DNA from: W0P28-013 sp964570565
Lineage (GTDB): Bacteria > Bacteroidota > Bacteroidia > Bacteroidales > Paludibacteraceae
Length of the DNA stretch: 64,000 nt
Direction: 5' to 3'
Assembly: GCA_964570565.1 (NCBI GenBank)
Contig: CAZMYT010000004.1
Span: forward strand, 62,001-126,000
Shown: in pieces, positions 42,701-52,117 of the stretch
Position numbering within the stretch: the first letter of the stretch is position 1
Layout: each line of letters begins with the position of its first letter
Made by a program: the position numbers and the translations under genes
The notes under the pieces: model-generated
Seen by the model: the letters and a program-made list of their open reading frames with translations, nothing else
The model's database searches: none
What the model was told of the DNA's origin: nothing

Positions 42701-45700
42701 GGGGTGGTATGATGCGTAAGTTGGAAACAACTGACTTTGAAACCGCTAATATTGAATACATCGAATTTTGGTTGATGGACCCATTTGTGAACGATACGTT
42801 AGGAACCAATTCTGGTGGCGATTTGTATTTCAATTTGGGCGATATTTCAGAAGATATTTTGAAAGATGGCAAAAAATTCTTTGAAAATGGAATGCCTATT
42901 GATGGCGATACCACTCAAACAGATGCCACAAAATGGGGACGTGTGCCTCGTAAACAATCGATGGTTTTAGCATTCGATAATGATGTGAATGCCCGTCAAT
43001 ATCAAGATGTTGGTTTTAATGGTTTGCGTACCGAAGATGAGTTCCAATTTCCTACGTACAAAGATTATGTGAACCAAATTAAAGCCACATTATCACCAAG
43101 TGTTATCGAAGATATGTCGAAAGATCCATTTTCGCCCATAAATGACCCTGCTGGCGATAATTTCCATCACTACCGTGGTTCTGATTATGACGCTGAAGAG
43201 AAATCCATCCTCGATCGCTATAAACGTTTCAATAGCCCAGAGGGAAATTCTCCAGCCTCCGAAACAACTACCGAAACTTATTCTACATCAGCTACCACCG
43301 TACCTGATGTGGAAGATATTAACCAAGATAACACGCTTAACGAATACGAAAAATATTACCAATATCGGGTGTCATTGCGCCGTAACGAATTAGAAATTGG
43401 GAAGAATTATATTACCGATAAAGTAGTCGCCAATGTCGAACTTGAGAATGGCAAAAAGGAAGATGTTACGTGGTATCAGTTCAAAATTCCCGTTCGTGAG
43501 TATGAAAGACGCGTAGGTACGATTCGTGATTTTAAATCGATTCGCTTTATGCGTATGTTTATGCATAATTTCTCTGAAGCCACCTTTTTACGTTTTGGAA
43601 CATTAGAATTGGTGCGTGGCGAATGGCGTACTTATACCAAAGATTTGTATGATTTATCGAATCCGCCTACAAATACTGGTTCTATTAATGTGTCATCAGT
43701 AAGTATTGAAGAAAATAATAAGAAAAAGCCAGTTAATTACGTATTGCCTCCAGGAGTAACACGTGAAACAGACCCAAGTCAACCACAATTGACGCAGCAA
43801 AATGAGCAATCCATGGTGATTCGTACCTATGATTTGGCACCAGGTGATGCACGTGCAGTGTACAAAAATATTTCGTATGACATGCGTCAATATCGTCGTC
43901 TGCAAATGTTCACACACGCTGAAAAAATGTTAGACGATTTGGGCTCGCTCAAAGATTACGAGATGACCGTATTCTTGCGTATTGGTAGTGACTATCAAAA
44001 TAATTATTACGAATACGAAATTCCATTAAAATTGACTCCTGAAGGTGATTATTCATCGGGTGAAGCAGAAAAAGTTTGGCCAGAAGAAAATATGTTCGAT
44101 TTTCCACTCGAGTTGCTCACACAGGTTAAAACGAATCGTAATAAGGAGAAAAATAAGGGCGGTTCAGCCTCGTTTACTAAAGCTTATTCAGAGTCAGACC
44201 CTACTAAACCGAAAAATAAAATAACGGTGATGGGTAACCCTAATTTAGCCGATGTACAAACTATTATGATTGGTGTACGGAACGAAGGACGTGAGATGAA
44301 AACCAGTGAAGTTTGGGTAAATGAATTGCGTTTAACCGATTATGATGAAGATGGTGGTTGGGGTGCCATGGGAAATGTGGCTATTGGACTTTCCGATATG
44401 GGTAGTATCAATGTCTCGGCACGTCACGAAACAGCTGGTTTTGGTGGCATAGAACAAAATTTGACGGAGCGTCGTTTGGACGACTTAACACAATTGAATG
44501 TGTCTACTTCTTTTGAAGTGGGGCGTTTCTTCCCAGAAAAAGCAAATGTAAAAATTCCACTTTATGTTTCTTATTCGTTGGAGAATAGCAAACCAAAATA
44601 TAATCCATTGGACGAAGATGTCTTATTGGACGATGCTTTAGAAGCGCTTGAAACAAAAGCAGAACGCGATTCATTGTTACAACTTTCTCAAACCAAAGTG
44701 ATTAATAAAAGTGTCAATTTGACCAATGTGAAGGTGGATATTAAAAGTAAACGTCCTCAACTTTATGATCCGTCGAATTTTTCGGTTTCTTATGCCTATA
44801 CAGAAACACAAGAGCTTAATCCTGAGATAAATAGAAATAAAGCGTTACAACATAGAGGTTCGTTGAATTATAATTTTACAACCACACCTCAACCTTGGGA
44901 ACCATTTAAAAACGCCAAAGGCTTAAAAAGTCCAGTTTGGCGTATTATCAAAGAGTTTAACTTGAATTATGAACCAAGTGTATTAGCTTTCTCAACCACC
45001 ATGAATCGTCGTTATTCTGAAACACAATTACGCGATTTGGAAGGGTCGATGAATTTAAACTATTACGATGTTAATAATACCTTGTTGTCATCGAGCAAGG
45101 ATTTTGTTTGGGATCGTCAGTTTGAGATGAAATATGATTTATCGCGCGCCTTGAAATTCTCGTTGCGTACAGGGTTTAACGCACGTGTAGATGAGACGCT
45201 TTACACGCCAGTCAATCGTCAGTTTTTCCCTGATGAATATGAAAATTGGAAAGATACTGTTATGAGTAGTTTGGCGCATTTTGGTCGTCCACTCACTTAT
45301 CAACAAGTATTTACAGCGTCATGGGCGATTCCTATAAATAAAATTCCAATCTTTGAATTTATAACTGCCAATGCGCAATATAACGCTACGTATGGTTGGA
45401 ATAGAGGACCAGAATCAGATGGAAATTTACATCTTGGTAATGAAATCTCCAATTTAAATAATTGGCAAGTGGATGGTCAAATGAACTTCGAAAAATTGTA
45501 TAATAGATCGAAGTATTTGAAAGATATCAACCAACGTTATACGGGCAGAACGAGTTCCAAAGGAAATTCTAGATTTAAAGCCAAAGATGAGGCACAAACC
45601 ATTGCACTTAAAAAAGATGAACCTACAACGATTACACATAAGCTGAATAGTACGCGCCTTCAAATTATTGTGACTGATAGTACAGGTAAAGTGGTAAAGA

Positions 45701-47238
45701 TTCCTTATACGATTGTGGACAATAACACCATTCGATTTACCAGTAAATCGGATATGTCGGGTTTGAGATTGTCGATGCAAACAACAGATCCTGCTAATAT
45801 TTCAGCTACGAAACAGCTGGGTGAAATTTCGGTACGTTTTTTAATGTTAGTGCGTCGTTTGTCTGTGATGTACAAAGAAACCAATAGCTTGGTAATTCCA
45901 GGTTTCAATTCGGAAGCTGGCTTTATGGGACAGCAAGAAGTTGATAATGCGTTTGCTCCTGGTTTTGATTTTGCTTTTGGTATGCCAAAACGTGATTACC
46001 TCGAACAAGCTGTGAAAAATGGTTGGGTTATTATGAACGATTCTATAATTAATCCAGCTTCGCAAACGTTTACATCCGATTTTGATGTAAAATTGAATTT
46101 GGAGCCATTTGCAGGATTCAAAATCGATTTGAATACCAAGCGTGTATCAACCGATCAGACCTCGATTCAGCATATGTATGATGATATGCCAGTGACTTTT
46201 AATGGTACCTTTAGAATGACGCATGCGGCTATTTTAACCTCGTTTTGGAGCACCGGAACGCTGGCTAATAATTACCAATCGAAAGCATTTGAGCAGTTTA
46301 AAGCTAATCGTGCTTACGTGGCAAATGAGTTGCAACGCCCTTATATTGGTACAAAATATCCAACTACAGGTTTTGCGGCTGAAAGTTCTTTAGCGGGAGA
46401 TCCTTATAATGCAGCAAATGGTGCTTATAGTCAGAATTCACCAGATGTGCTTATTCCTGCATTCTTGGCAGCATATACGGGTCAGGATATAACCAAAGCT
46501 TCCAAATCGCCATTCCCTTCATTTTGGAGTTTAATTCCTAACTGGCGTATCTCTTACGATGGTTTGTCGCGCATTCCTTGGGTGGCTAAGAATTTTAAAT
46601 CGGTGACGCTAAATCACGCTTATCAATGTACGTATAATATTGGTTCTTATACATCATATTCTAACTTTGCTGAGAATGAAGATGGTTTGGGTTTTGTACG
46701 CGATGTGACGAGTGGAAATCCGATACCATCGAGCCAATATAATATTTCGAGTGTATCGCTGAACGAAAGTTTTGCGCCATTCTTGAGCGTCGACATGGCT
46801 ATGAAAAATAGTTTCACTGGCAAGGTGGAATATCGTAAACAACGTAATATGACCCTAAATTTGGCTAGTAACCAATTATTGGAAGCCACCAATGATGAGT
46901 GGATTGTGGGTGTGGGTTATATCTTGAAAGATTTTGATGTGGTTTTGAAATTGAAACAGAACAAAACTAAAAAAGTTAAGAATGATTTAACCACGCGTCT
47001 TGATTTGGCGTTTAAAGATATTAAATCTATTATTCGTAAAATTGAAACAGACGATGTACAACCAACTACGGGTACAAAAACGATAACTATCAAATTAACG
47101 GCCGATTACGTGTTTAGTTCTAAGTTAAATTTCCGTTTGTTCTACGATTATCAAATGAGCAATCCATTGATTTCTACATCGTATCCAATTTCTACGGCCA
47201 ATGTTGGTTTCAGCATCAAGTTTATGCTAACACGTTAA
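39796..47238 (+). CDS. sprA: SprA/Sov, type IX secretion outer-membrane translocon
   Basis: 2480 residues from the ATG at 39796; an in-frame TTG at 39781 is less likely. A hydrophobic N-terminus (IVVFLFISGIALLPFG) serves as signal. The giant size and beta-rich body with repeated aromatic and Asn/Thr strands match SprA/Sov, the 36-strand barrel through which type IX cargo leaves the cell. Typical segments include GFKAEMQFGKLNVTAIASQQ near residue 275, PGHREIKNNPGYAYLDDFES and PGFNSEAGFMGQQ, and the ending NVGFSIKFMLTR. It is complete, with no frameshift. Its likely cargo in this window is the BspA-like protein at 5357-9067. Confidence 0.95.
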   Translation: MNFFQKIVVFLFISGIALLPFGDAISLNGIKASPQEQSLDYGVPTDSTLFKSYPVRSLEVQTYEDLQQKYPLDLSTPSNVKSQVEYDPATGNYIFRTKVGDMEVSTPFVMSDSEYKAYTLRNDMSSYFKTKNAEAQANFEDKFNLADMSFKLGPAEKVFGPGGVQLKTQGSAELIFGIVTNRVDNPSLSERLRKTTNPDFDEKIQLNVNGKVGDKINFAMNYNTDATFETDQQTLKLSYEGKEDEILRKLQAGNVSMPLNSSLIRGSSALFGFKAEMQFGKLNVTAIASQQQSQSKTVSSKGGSQRKEFEVPIDAYDENRHFFLAQYFRDTYDQNMSKLPYITSGVTINRIEVWVTNKRGNFDQARNILAFMDLAENKTIDNSHWSVVDGRYPQNSANTLYDEVKSIGNIRDIQLFNSLMETNYSAMGIEGGEDYEKIESARRLEPSEYTLNSTLGFISLKGALNADEVLAVAFEYTVGGKVYQVGEFSTDGIESPNALMVKMLKSSSVSPQSKMWDLMMKNVYYLGAMQIQPDNFELNVQYQNDTTGVYLNYITEGNIKNKLLLKVMNLDRLDSRNEVRPDGKFDFVEGYTMSSSLGRVIFPVVEPFGEHLRKAIGNDGIADKYVFQELYDSTLVVARELTEKNKFRLAGKYQASSGSEIRLEAMNIPRGSVVVTAGGATLVENVDYTVDYTMGVVTILNQSILASGTSVDVSLENQSLFNTQRKTLVGTHLEYKLNDKLSFGGTVMHLSEMPLVTKTEMGAEPISNTIWGLNAAYRDEAPWLTKGLNALPLLNATAPSTIVFNGEVAQMIPGHREIKNNPGYAYLDDFESTKTGVDLRYPFYWRLASTPYEDPTKNPLFPEASLSDNIDYGKNRALFSWFSIDNSVFNRNNSTTPEHIRRNPDLQSNHLTRAVREQEIFPNRSSLAGQSSYLPVLNVSFYPQERGPYNLDVTGLAADGSLANPTKRWGGMMRKLETTDFETANIEYIEFWLMDPFVNDTLGTNSGGDLYFNLGDISEDILKDGKKFFENGMPIDGDTTQTDATKWGRVPRKQSMVLAFDNDVNARQYQDVGFNGLRTEDEFQFPTYKDYVNQIKATLSPSVIEDMSKDPFSPINDPAGDNFHHYRGSDYDAEEKSILDRYKRFNSPEGNSPASETTTETYSTSATTVPDVEDINQDNTLNEYEKYYQYRVSLRRNELEIGKNYITDKVVANVELENGKKEDVTWYQFKIPVREYERRVGTIRDFKSIRFMRMFMHNFSEATFLRFGTLELVRGEWRTYTKDLYDLSNPPTNTGSINVSSVSIEENNKKKPVNYVLPPGVTRETDPSQPQLTQQNEQSMVIRTYDLAPGDARAVYKNISYDMRQYRRLQMFTHAEKMLDDLGSLKDYEMTVFLRIGSDYQNNYYEYEIPLKLTPEGDYSSGEAEKVWPEENMFDFPLELLTQVKTNRNKEKNKGGSASFTKAYSESDPTKPKNKITVMGNPNLADVQTIMIGVRNEGREMKTSEVWVNELRLTDYDEDGGWGAMGNVAIGLSDMGSINVSARHETAGFGGIEQNLTERRLDDLTQLNVSTSFEVGRFFPEKANVKIPLYVSYSLENSKPKYNPLDEDVLLDDALEALETKAERDSLLQLSQTKVINKSVNLTNVKVDIKSKRPQLYDPSNFSVSYAYTETQELNPEINRNKALQHRGSLNYNFTTTPQPWEPFKNAKGLKSPVWRIIKEFNLNYEPSVLAFSTTMNRRYSETQLRDLEGSMNLNYYDVNNTLLSSSKDFVWDRQFEMKYDLSRALKFSLRTGFNARVDETLYTPVNRQFFPDEYENWKDTVMSSLAHFGRPLTYQQVFTASWAIPINKIPIFEFITANAQYNATYGWNRGPESDGNLHLGNEISNLNNWQVDGQMNFEKLYNRSKYLKDINQRYTGRTSSKGNSRFKAKDEAQTIALKKDEPTTITHKLNSTRLQIIVTDSTGKVVKIPYTIVDNNTIRFTSKSDMSGLRLSMQTTDPANISATKQLGEISVRFLMLVRRLSVMYKETNSLVIPGFNSEAGFMGQQEVDNAFAPGFDFAFGMPKRDYLEQAVKNGWVIMNDSIINPASQTFTSDFDVKLNLEPFAGFKIDLNTKRVSTDQTSIQHMYDDMPVTFNGTFRMTHAAILTSFWSTGTLANNYQSKAFEQFKANRAYVANELQRPYIGTKYPTTGFAAESSLAGDPYNAANGAYSQNSPDVLIPAFLAAYTGQDITKASKSPFPSFWSLIPNWRISYDGLSRIPWVAKNFKSVTLNHAYQCTYNIGSYTSYSNFAENEDGLGFVRDVTSGNPIPSSQYNISSVSLNESFAPFLSVDMAMKNSFTGKVEYRKQRNMTLNLASNQLLEATNDEWIVGVGYILKDFDVVLKLKQNKTKKVKNDLTTRLDLAFKDIKSIIRKIETDDVQPTTGTKTITIKLTADYVFSSKLNFRLFYDYQMSNPLISTSYPISTANVGFSIKFMLTR

Positions 47239-47336
47239 ACAACATTTAGACTTACGTACCTTGCTTGTCGGATGTCTAGTCGCATTTTTGAAATTCTCAA
47301 AAATTGACTACCTTTACATGTTTAAAACTCATGGTT

Positions 47337-48803
47337 ATGAAACGTTATCTATTCGCCATTTTTTGTCTATTTACGCTGCTTCCGAGTTGTGAGGAAATAA
47401 ATGTGCCAGAAGATAAACCCGACAATCCTCAGGATACCGCAATAGTGGTCAATCCTAATGATCCTGCATCACCGCGCGGCTCTGACTATTTGTATGACCT
47501 CTCAGTGGTAAGCGAAGTCCAATTATCCATATCTCAGGATGATTGGAATACGTTTCTGACTAATTTTGATTTAAATCCAGATAATAACACGTACATTCCA
47601 GCCACTTTTTCGTTTAAAAAAGGTTCGGAATCGTTTCAGATTGATAGTGTAGGCGTTCGTTTGCGTGGCAATACGAGTCGTCGTCGTCCTGAAGGAGCTA
47701 CGGGTGAATTACATCAGTCACAAAATGCCAATTGGCATCATGTTCACTTTCAAGTAAAATTTGACGAATATTGTGATAAATTAAAGTTTTGCAATAGTGA
47801 TCGTGTAATTTTAAAATGGTTTAAAGATGATGCGATGTACTGTCGCGAAATTTATTCGTACGATTTATTTCGCCGCTTCGGTGTATGGACTGCACCTCGT
47901 GCTAGTTATACGCGTGTCTCCATTGATATAAAAGGCGATTCAAAACCGGCTTATTTTGGCGTTTATGCCTTGGTTGAAGGTGTGAGCGAAGCGTTTTTGG
48001 CTAATCGAAAAGCGGCTGGTAAATTTACCTCTAAAAATGGCAATTTATGGAAAGCATCGTGGGGAGCTACGTTGAGCCCCAATTCGATGTCCGATGATAA
48101 AATGGGCGTGAGCGTCACTTCATTAAATCCAAGTGAGAGTGTCAATTATGTGTACGACTTAAAAACGAATAAAAAAACAGGTTTGTCTGCTGCCCGCACG
48201 CAACTAAAAGAGTTTGTGAATACCATGAATGGTTTAGCGAGCGGAAGTTCGGCATTGAAAACCTTTTTAGAAACCCGCATGGATGTGGACCAATTTTTGC
48301 GTGCTTATGCCGTGAATGTCATGGTAGGAATGTGGGACGATTATTGGCATGGACAAAATAATTATTACTTCTATTTTGACGAAAATAACAAGTTTTATTT
48401 CATTCCATTCGATTACGATAACACCTTGGGTACGTCCATGGGCATGAATGCTGGTACGCAAAATATGTTGACGTGGGGTAGTCTCGAAAATGACCGTGTG
48501 CTGATGCGTAAAGTGATGTCGATTACTGAGTATAAGGAACGATACAAAAATTATATTAAGGAATTAGCATCCGCAGACAATGATTATTTTTACACCGATA
48601 AAAGTCTAGCACGTATTCAGCAGTGGCATACTATGATCTCTCCGTATTTAGCTAACGATACAGGTGAAGATATGATGCTCAATGATGTGCCAGCAGGTTG
48701 GGGTAATTGTTCTTTTTACCGCTTGCTGACTGGTAATGATCAAGGCGGTAATAGTGGCGAGGCTAATTGGTTTAAGACCAAAATAAAAAGTATCAATTTT
48801 TAA
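47337..48803 (+). CDS. CotH kinase family lipoprotein
   Basis: 488 residues from the ATG at 47337; an ATG at 47331 is also possible. A lipoprotein signal ends in LLPSCEE. The CotH domain follows, with VGVRLRGNTSRRRP, LKFCNSDRVILKWF, then REIYSYDLFRRFGV, GVYALVEGV and the late IPFDYDNTLG, which holds the acidic residues expected of the kinase. CotH proteins are atypical kinases; spore CotH phosphorylates coat proteins, while the role of surface lipoproteins in this phylum is unclear. It lies 98 bases after sprA and 37 bases before clpP. Confidence 0.9.
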   Translation: MKRYLFAIFCLFTLLPSCEEINVPEDKPDNPQDTAIVVNPNDPASPRGSDYLYDLSVVSEVQLSISQDDWNTFLTNFDLNPDNNTYIPATFSFKKGSESFQIDSVGVRLRGNTSRRRPEGATGELHQSQNANWHHVHFQVKFDEYCDKLKFCNSDRVILKWFKDDAMYCREIYSYDLFRRFGVWTAPRASYTRVSIDIKGDSKPAYFGVYALVEGVSEAFLANRKAAGKFTSKNGNLWKASWGATLSPNSMSDDKMGVSVTSLNPSESVNYVYDLKTNKKTGLSAARTQLKEFVNTMNGLASGSSALKTFLETRMDVDQFLRAYAVNVMVGMWDDYWHGQNNYYFYFDENNKFYFIPFDYDNTLGTSMGMNAGTQNMLTWGSLENDRVLMRKVMSITEYKERYKNYIKELASADNDYFYTDKSLARIQQWHTMISPYLANDTGEDMMLNDVPAGWGNCSFYRLLTGNDQGGNSGEANWFKTKIKSINF

Positions 48804-48840
48804 AAACAAACGAAATAAAATAATTTTAAATAATAGACTT

Positions 48841-49521
48841 ATGGAACAAAATGAATTTCGCAAATATGCTACCAAGCATTTGAATATGAATGGTTTGTCG
48901 CTAGATAAATACATGTCGGAAGTGACCATGAATGGAGGTTATATTTCACCATCTATTTTGGAAGAGCGTCAATTAAATGTGACTCAAATGGATGTGTTCT
49001 CGCGTTTAATGATGGATCGTATCATTTTTTTGGGTTCCGAAATTAATGATTACGTAGCCAACGTGATTCAAGCGCAATTACTATTTTTAGATACTGCCGA
49101 TCCAGGTAAGGATATTTCTATCTATTTGAATAGTCCTGGTGGTTCGGTACATGCTGGTCTAGGCATTTACGACACCATGCAGTATATTGGCAGTAAAGTG
49201 GGAACGATTTGTACTGGTATGGCTGCTTCTATGGCTGCCGTGTTATTGGTAGCTGGCGAAAAAGGAAAACGTTCGGCGTTGAAACATTCGCGCGTGATGA
49301 TTCATCAACCAATGGGCGGTATGCAAGGTCAAGCTGCTGATATGGAGATTAATTATAAACAAATCATGCTCTTGAAAAATGAATTGTACCAAATCATTGC
49401 TGATCATTCCGGAAATCCATTTGAGAAAATTGAAAAAGATTCTGATCGCGATTATTGGATGACCTCGCAAGAAGCATTGGAATACGGTATGATTGATAAT
49501 ATTTTGGTTCGCAATAAATAA
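48841..49521 (+). CDS. clpP: ATP-dependent Clp protease proteolytic subunit
   Basis: 226 residues. The catalytic triad is visible: Ser130 in GMAASMAAVLL, His155 in VMIHQPMGG and an Asp in the later KDSDRDYWM. An N-terminal extension of roughly 35 residues before the core is usual in this phylum. It forms the chambered protease that degrades substrates unfolded by ClpX, encoded 14 bases downstream. The clpP-clpX order and spacing indicate one operon. Confidence 0.97.
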   Translation: MEQNEFRKYATKHLNMNGLSLDKYMSEVTMNGGYISPSILEERQLNVTQMDVFSRLMMDRIIFLGSEINDYVANVIQAQLLFLDTADPGKDISIYLNSPGGSVHAGLGIYDTMQYIGSKVGTICTGMAASMAAVLLVAGEKGKRSALKHSRVMIHQPMGGMQGQAADMEINYKQIMLLKNELYQIIADHSGNPFEKIEKDSDRDYWMTSQEALEYGMIDNILVRNK

Positions 49522-49535
49522 TACGTAAAAATTTC

Positions 49536-50762
49536 ATGGCGAAACAAACAAAGAACGAACGTCATTGCAGCTTTTGTGGACGTGGCGAAAATGAAGTGCA
49601 ATTATTGCTGACTGGTTTAGATGGTAATATCTGCGATCAATGCGTCGAAATGGCTAATAATGTTATTAAAACAGAATTAGGTACTAAAAGCGACTTCACC
49701 TTAAATGGCGAACAGCTACCTAAACCAATCGAAATAAAGAATTTTTTGGACCAATATGTCATTGGGCAAAACGAGGCCAAGAAATTTTTGTCGGTAGCAG
49801 TTTATAATCACTACAAACGTATCACACAGCCAAAATCGGCTGAGGATGTAGAAATTGAAAAATCAAACATCATTTTGGTCGGCACTACGGGTACTGGCAA
49901 AACATTGTTAGCGCGTACCATTGCTAAAAAATTGCACGTACCATTTACCATTGTGGATGCCACTGTGCTGACAGAAGCTGGTTATGTGGGCGAAGATATT
50001 GAGAGTATCTTGACTCGCTTATTACAGGTGGCCGATTACGATGTTAAATCGGCAGAACGAGGTATTGTGTTTATTGACGAAATAGACAAAATTGCTCGTA
50101 AAGGCGATAATCCAAGCATTACGCGCGATGTGAGCGGCGAAGGTGTGCAGCAAGGTTTACTTAAATTGTTGGAGGGTTCGGTGGTAAATGTTCCACCACA
50201 AGGTGGACGTAAACATCCCGACCAAAAAATGATTGCCGTAAACACACAAAATATTTTGTTTATTTGTGGCGGTGCATTCGATGGCATTGAGAAAAAAATT
50301 GCCCAACGATTGAATACACACGTAGTTGGTTTTGGTTCTGTGAGCGAACAAAACATTGTGGATAGAAACAATATGTTGCAGTATATAGCTCCACAAGATT
50401 TAAAATCATTTGGGTTAATTCCAGAAATAATAGGTCGTTTACCAATCTTAACCCACCTTAATCCACTCGATAGTGAGGCTTTGCGTTTGATATTGACAGA
50501 ACCTAAAAACTCCATTGTGAAACAATACACCAAATTGTTTGCTATGGATGACGTGGTTTTGAAATTTGATGATGAAGTGCTCGATTATATCGTCGAAAAA
50601 GCGGTAGAATTTAAGTTGGGTGCTCGTGGTTTGCGTTCCATCGCTGAAACCATTATGATGGATGCCATGTATGAAATTCCTTCGTCAGGAGTTAAAGAGT
50701 TACATATTACTCTTGATTATGCCAAAGAGAAGTTAAGCCGCTCACAAATTAAGATAGCTTGA
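49536..50762 (+). CDS. clpX: ATP-dependent Clp protease ATP-binding subunit ClpX
   Basis: 408 residues. The N-terminal zinc-binding domain has Cys at 11, 14, 33 and 36 (CSFCGRGENE, ICDQCVEMA). The AAA+ domain has Walker A GTTGTGKT, Walker B IVFIDEIDKIA and the sensor regions. It also contains the pore and substrate loops around ESILTRLL and RKHPDQKM. It unfolds tagged proteins and feeds them to ClpP. It follows clpP directly and is 39 bases from the antiporter gene. Confidence 0.97.
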   Translation: MAKQTKNERHCSFCGRGENEVQLLLTGLDGNICDQCVEMANNVIKTELGTKSDFTLNGEQLPKPIEIKNFLDQYVIGQNEAKKFLSVAVYNHYKRITQPKSAEDVEIEKSNIILVGTTGTGKTLLARTIAKKLHVPFTIVDATVLTEAGYVGEDIESILTRLLQVADYDVKSAERGIVFIDEIDKIARKGDNPSITRDVSGEGVQQGLLKLLEGSVVNVPPQGGRKHPDQKMIAVNTQNILFICGGAFDGIEKKIAQRLNTHVVGFGSVSEQNIVDRNNMLQYIAPQDLKSFGLIPEIIGRLPILTHLNPLDSEALRLILTEPKNSIVKQYTKLFAMDDVVLKFDDEVLDYIVEKAVEFKLGARGLRSIAETIMMDAMYEIPSSGVKELHITLDYAKEKLSRSQIKIA

Positions 50763-50801
50763 TAGGTATTCAATTATAGTATTCACATTTATTTGACAGA
50801 C

Positions 50802-51755
50802 ATGATTCAATTTTTATTTCTTGTATTAGGATTTGTCGCTCTTATTTTTGGTGCCGACAAATTAGTCGATGGTGCTTCTGTTATTGCTCGCCGTTTAAAG
50901 GTGTCCGATTTGATTATTGGTTTGACCATTGTCGCTTTTGGAACTTCATTTCCTGAATTAGTGGTTAATATTTCGGCTGCTTTAAAAGGAAGTAATGATA
51001 TTGCTTTGGGTAATGTTGTTGGCAGTAATATTTTTAATATTTTGGCTATTTTAGGTATTTCTTCTCTCATTTTTCCTTTGGTAGTGAAGCATTCTACCAC
51101 TTGGATTGAAATTCCATTAGCCCTATTATCAGCTCTAGTGCTTTTCGTACTGGCCAGTGATAATTTAATAGATCATACAGGTTTTACATCTATTACGCGT
51201 GGTGATGGTATTATTTTATTGTTGTTCTTTGCTATTTTTATGGGGTATATTATTCAATCAGCCTTAAAAAATAGACATCTGAATGAACCTACCGAGGAGC
51301 CGACAATGAAAATGGGTATAGCTATTATGTGGGTGCTTGTTGGTTTAGGTCTTTTGATGATAGGTGGTGAAACGATTGTACGTGCTGCCATTAAGATTGC
51401 TCAACAATTTGGGGTTTCGGAACGTGTTATCGGATTGACAATCGTATCTATTGGAACTTCGTTGCCAGAATTGGCTACATCGGTGGTGGCCGCTCGCAAA
51501 AAGAATACGGATATTGCCATCGCTAATATTGTAGGTTCTAATATATTCAATGTATTTTTTATTCTCGGTACAACGGCTTGTATCATGCCTGTGAGTGTTT
51601 CAGCTGAATCTTACTACGATTTACTTTTAAACATTGTAGCAAGTGCTTTGTTGTTTGTGTTTGTCTTTACAGGACGTGGCCGCAAATTGGATTGTTGGGA
51701 AGGTATTATCTTTTTAGTGATGTATGTGGCGTACACGCTGTGGTTGATTTTGTAA
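50802..51755 (+). CDS. Calcium/sodium antiporter, CaCA family (YrbG-like)
   Basis: 317 residues from the ATG at 50802. About ten transmembrane helices form two inverted halves, each with the alpha-repeat signature: GLTIVAFGTSFPELVVN with GNVVGSNIFN in the first half, and GLTIVSIGTSLPELATS with ANIVGSNIFN in the second. These acidic repeats bind the exchanged ions, so it should exchange calcium for sodium or protons across the inner membrane. It is the last gene before a strong terminator; co-transcription with clpPX is possible. Confidence 0.94.
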   Translation: MIQFLFLVLGFVALIFGADKLVDGASVIARRLKVSDLIIGLTIVAFGTSFPELVVNISAALKGSNDIALGNVVGSNIFNILAILGISSLIFPLVVKHSTTWIEIPLALLSALVLFVLASDNLIDHTGFTSITRGDGIILLLFFAIFMGYIIQSALKNRHLNEPTEEPTMKMGIAIMWVLVGLGLLMIGGETIVRAAIKIAQQFGVSERVIGLTIVSIGTSLPELATSVVAARKKNTDIAIANIVGSNIFNVFFILGTTACIMPVSVSAESYYDLLLNIVASALLFVFVFTGRGRKLDCWEGIIFLVMYVAYTLWLIL

Positions 51756-51773
51756 GTAGATTAGTTGAGATAA

Positions 51774-51805
51774 AAAAGGCGGTTGGAAATTTCCAATCGC
51801 CTTTT
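51774..51805 (+). terminator. Intrinsic terminator after the antiporter gene
   Basis: AAAAGGCGGTTGGAAA pairs with TTTCCAATCGCCTTTT with one wobble. Confidence 0.88.
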
Positions 51806-52060
51806 ACCTTATTTATTAATTCTGAAATCCGAATTATCATTGTTTCTATCTTTATGGAATAGTGGCAATGACAACTCTTTTTTATAGTAACTTTGTAGTG
51901 GTTATAATCAGTTTGCTATGTTTACAACCATTTATTAAGTTTCTATCCAACAAAAATAAACTAAATCATTAGTATTTCATAATTATTTTGAAAATATTTT
52001 TATAAATAATTCAAAAAAGTGAACAAATAGAAAGCAAATGACCGATAAAGTCTTTTTTTA
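51806..52060. other. A/T-rich intergenic stretch, no gene seen
   Basis: Very A/T-rich, without a convincing frame on either strand. One promoter-like TAACTTTG box lies at 51888-51895 on the plus strand, but nothing recognisable follows it before the panC promoter. Confidence 0.6.
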
Positions 52061-52091
52061 TTGTGGTACATTATTTTTATTACTACTTTTG
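52061..52091 (+). promoter_or_regulatory. panC-panD promoter
   Basis: TTG (52061-52063), 20 bases, then TACTTTTG (52084-52091), 26 bases before the panC ATG. Confidence 0.75.
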
Positions 52092-52117
52092 CACACTTTA
52101 TTTTCTGCACTAACAAT

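Noticed and set aside
50036..50533. Minus-strand open frame of 165 codons inside clpX
   Set aside because: It is fully antisense to an intact clpX and has no recognisable protein features.
51888..51895. Promoter of an unrecorded small RNA or gene before panC
   Set aside because: Only the TAACTTTG box is present; there is no upstream element, no hairpin with a T-run and no frame beyond a few codons after it.
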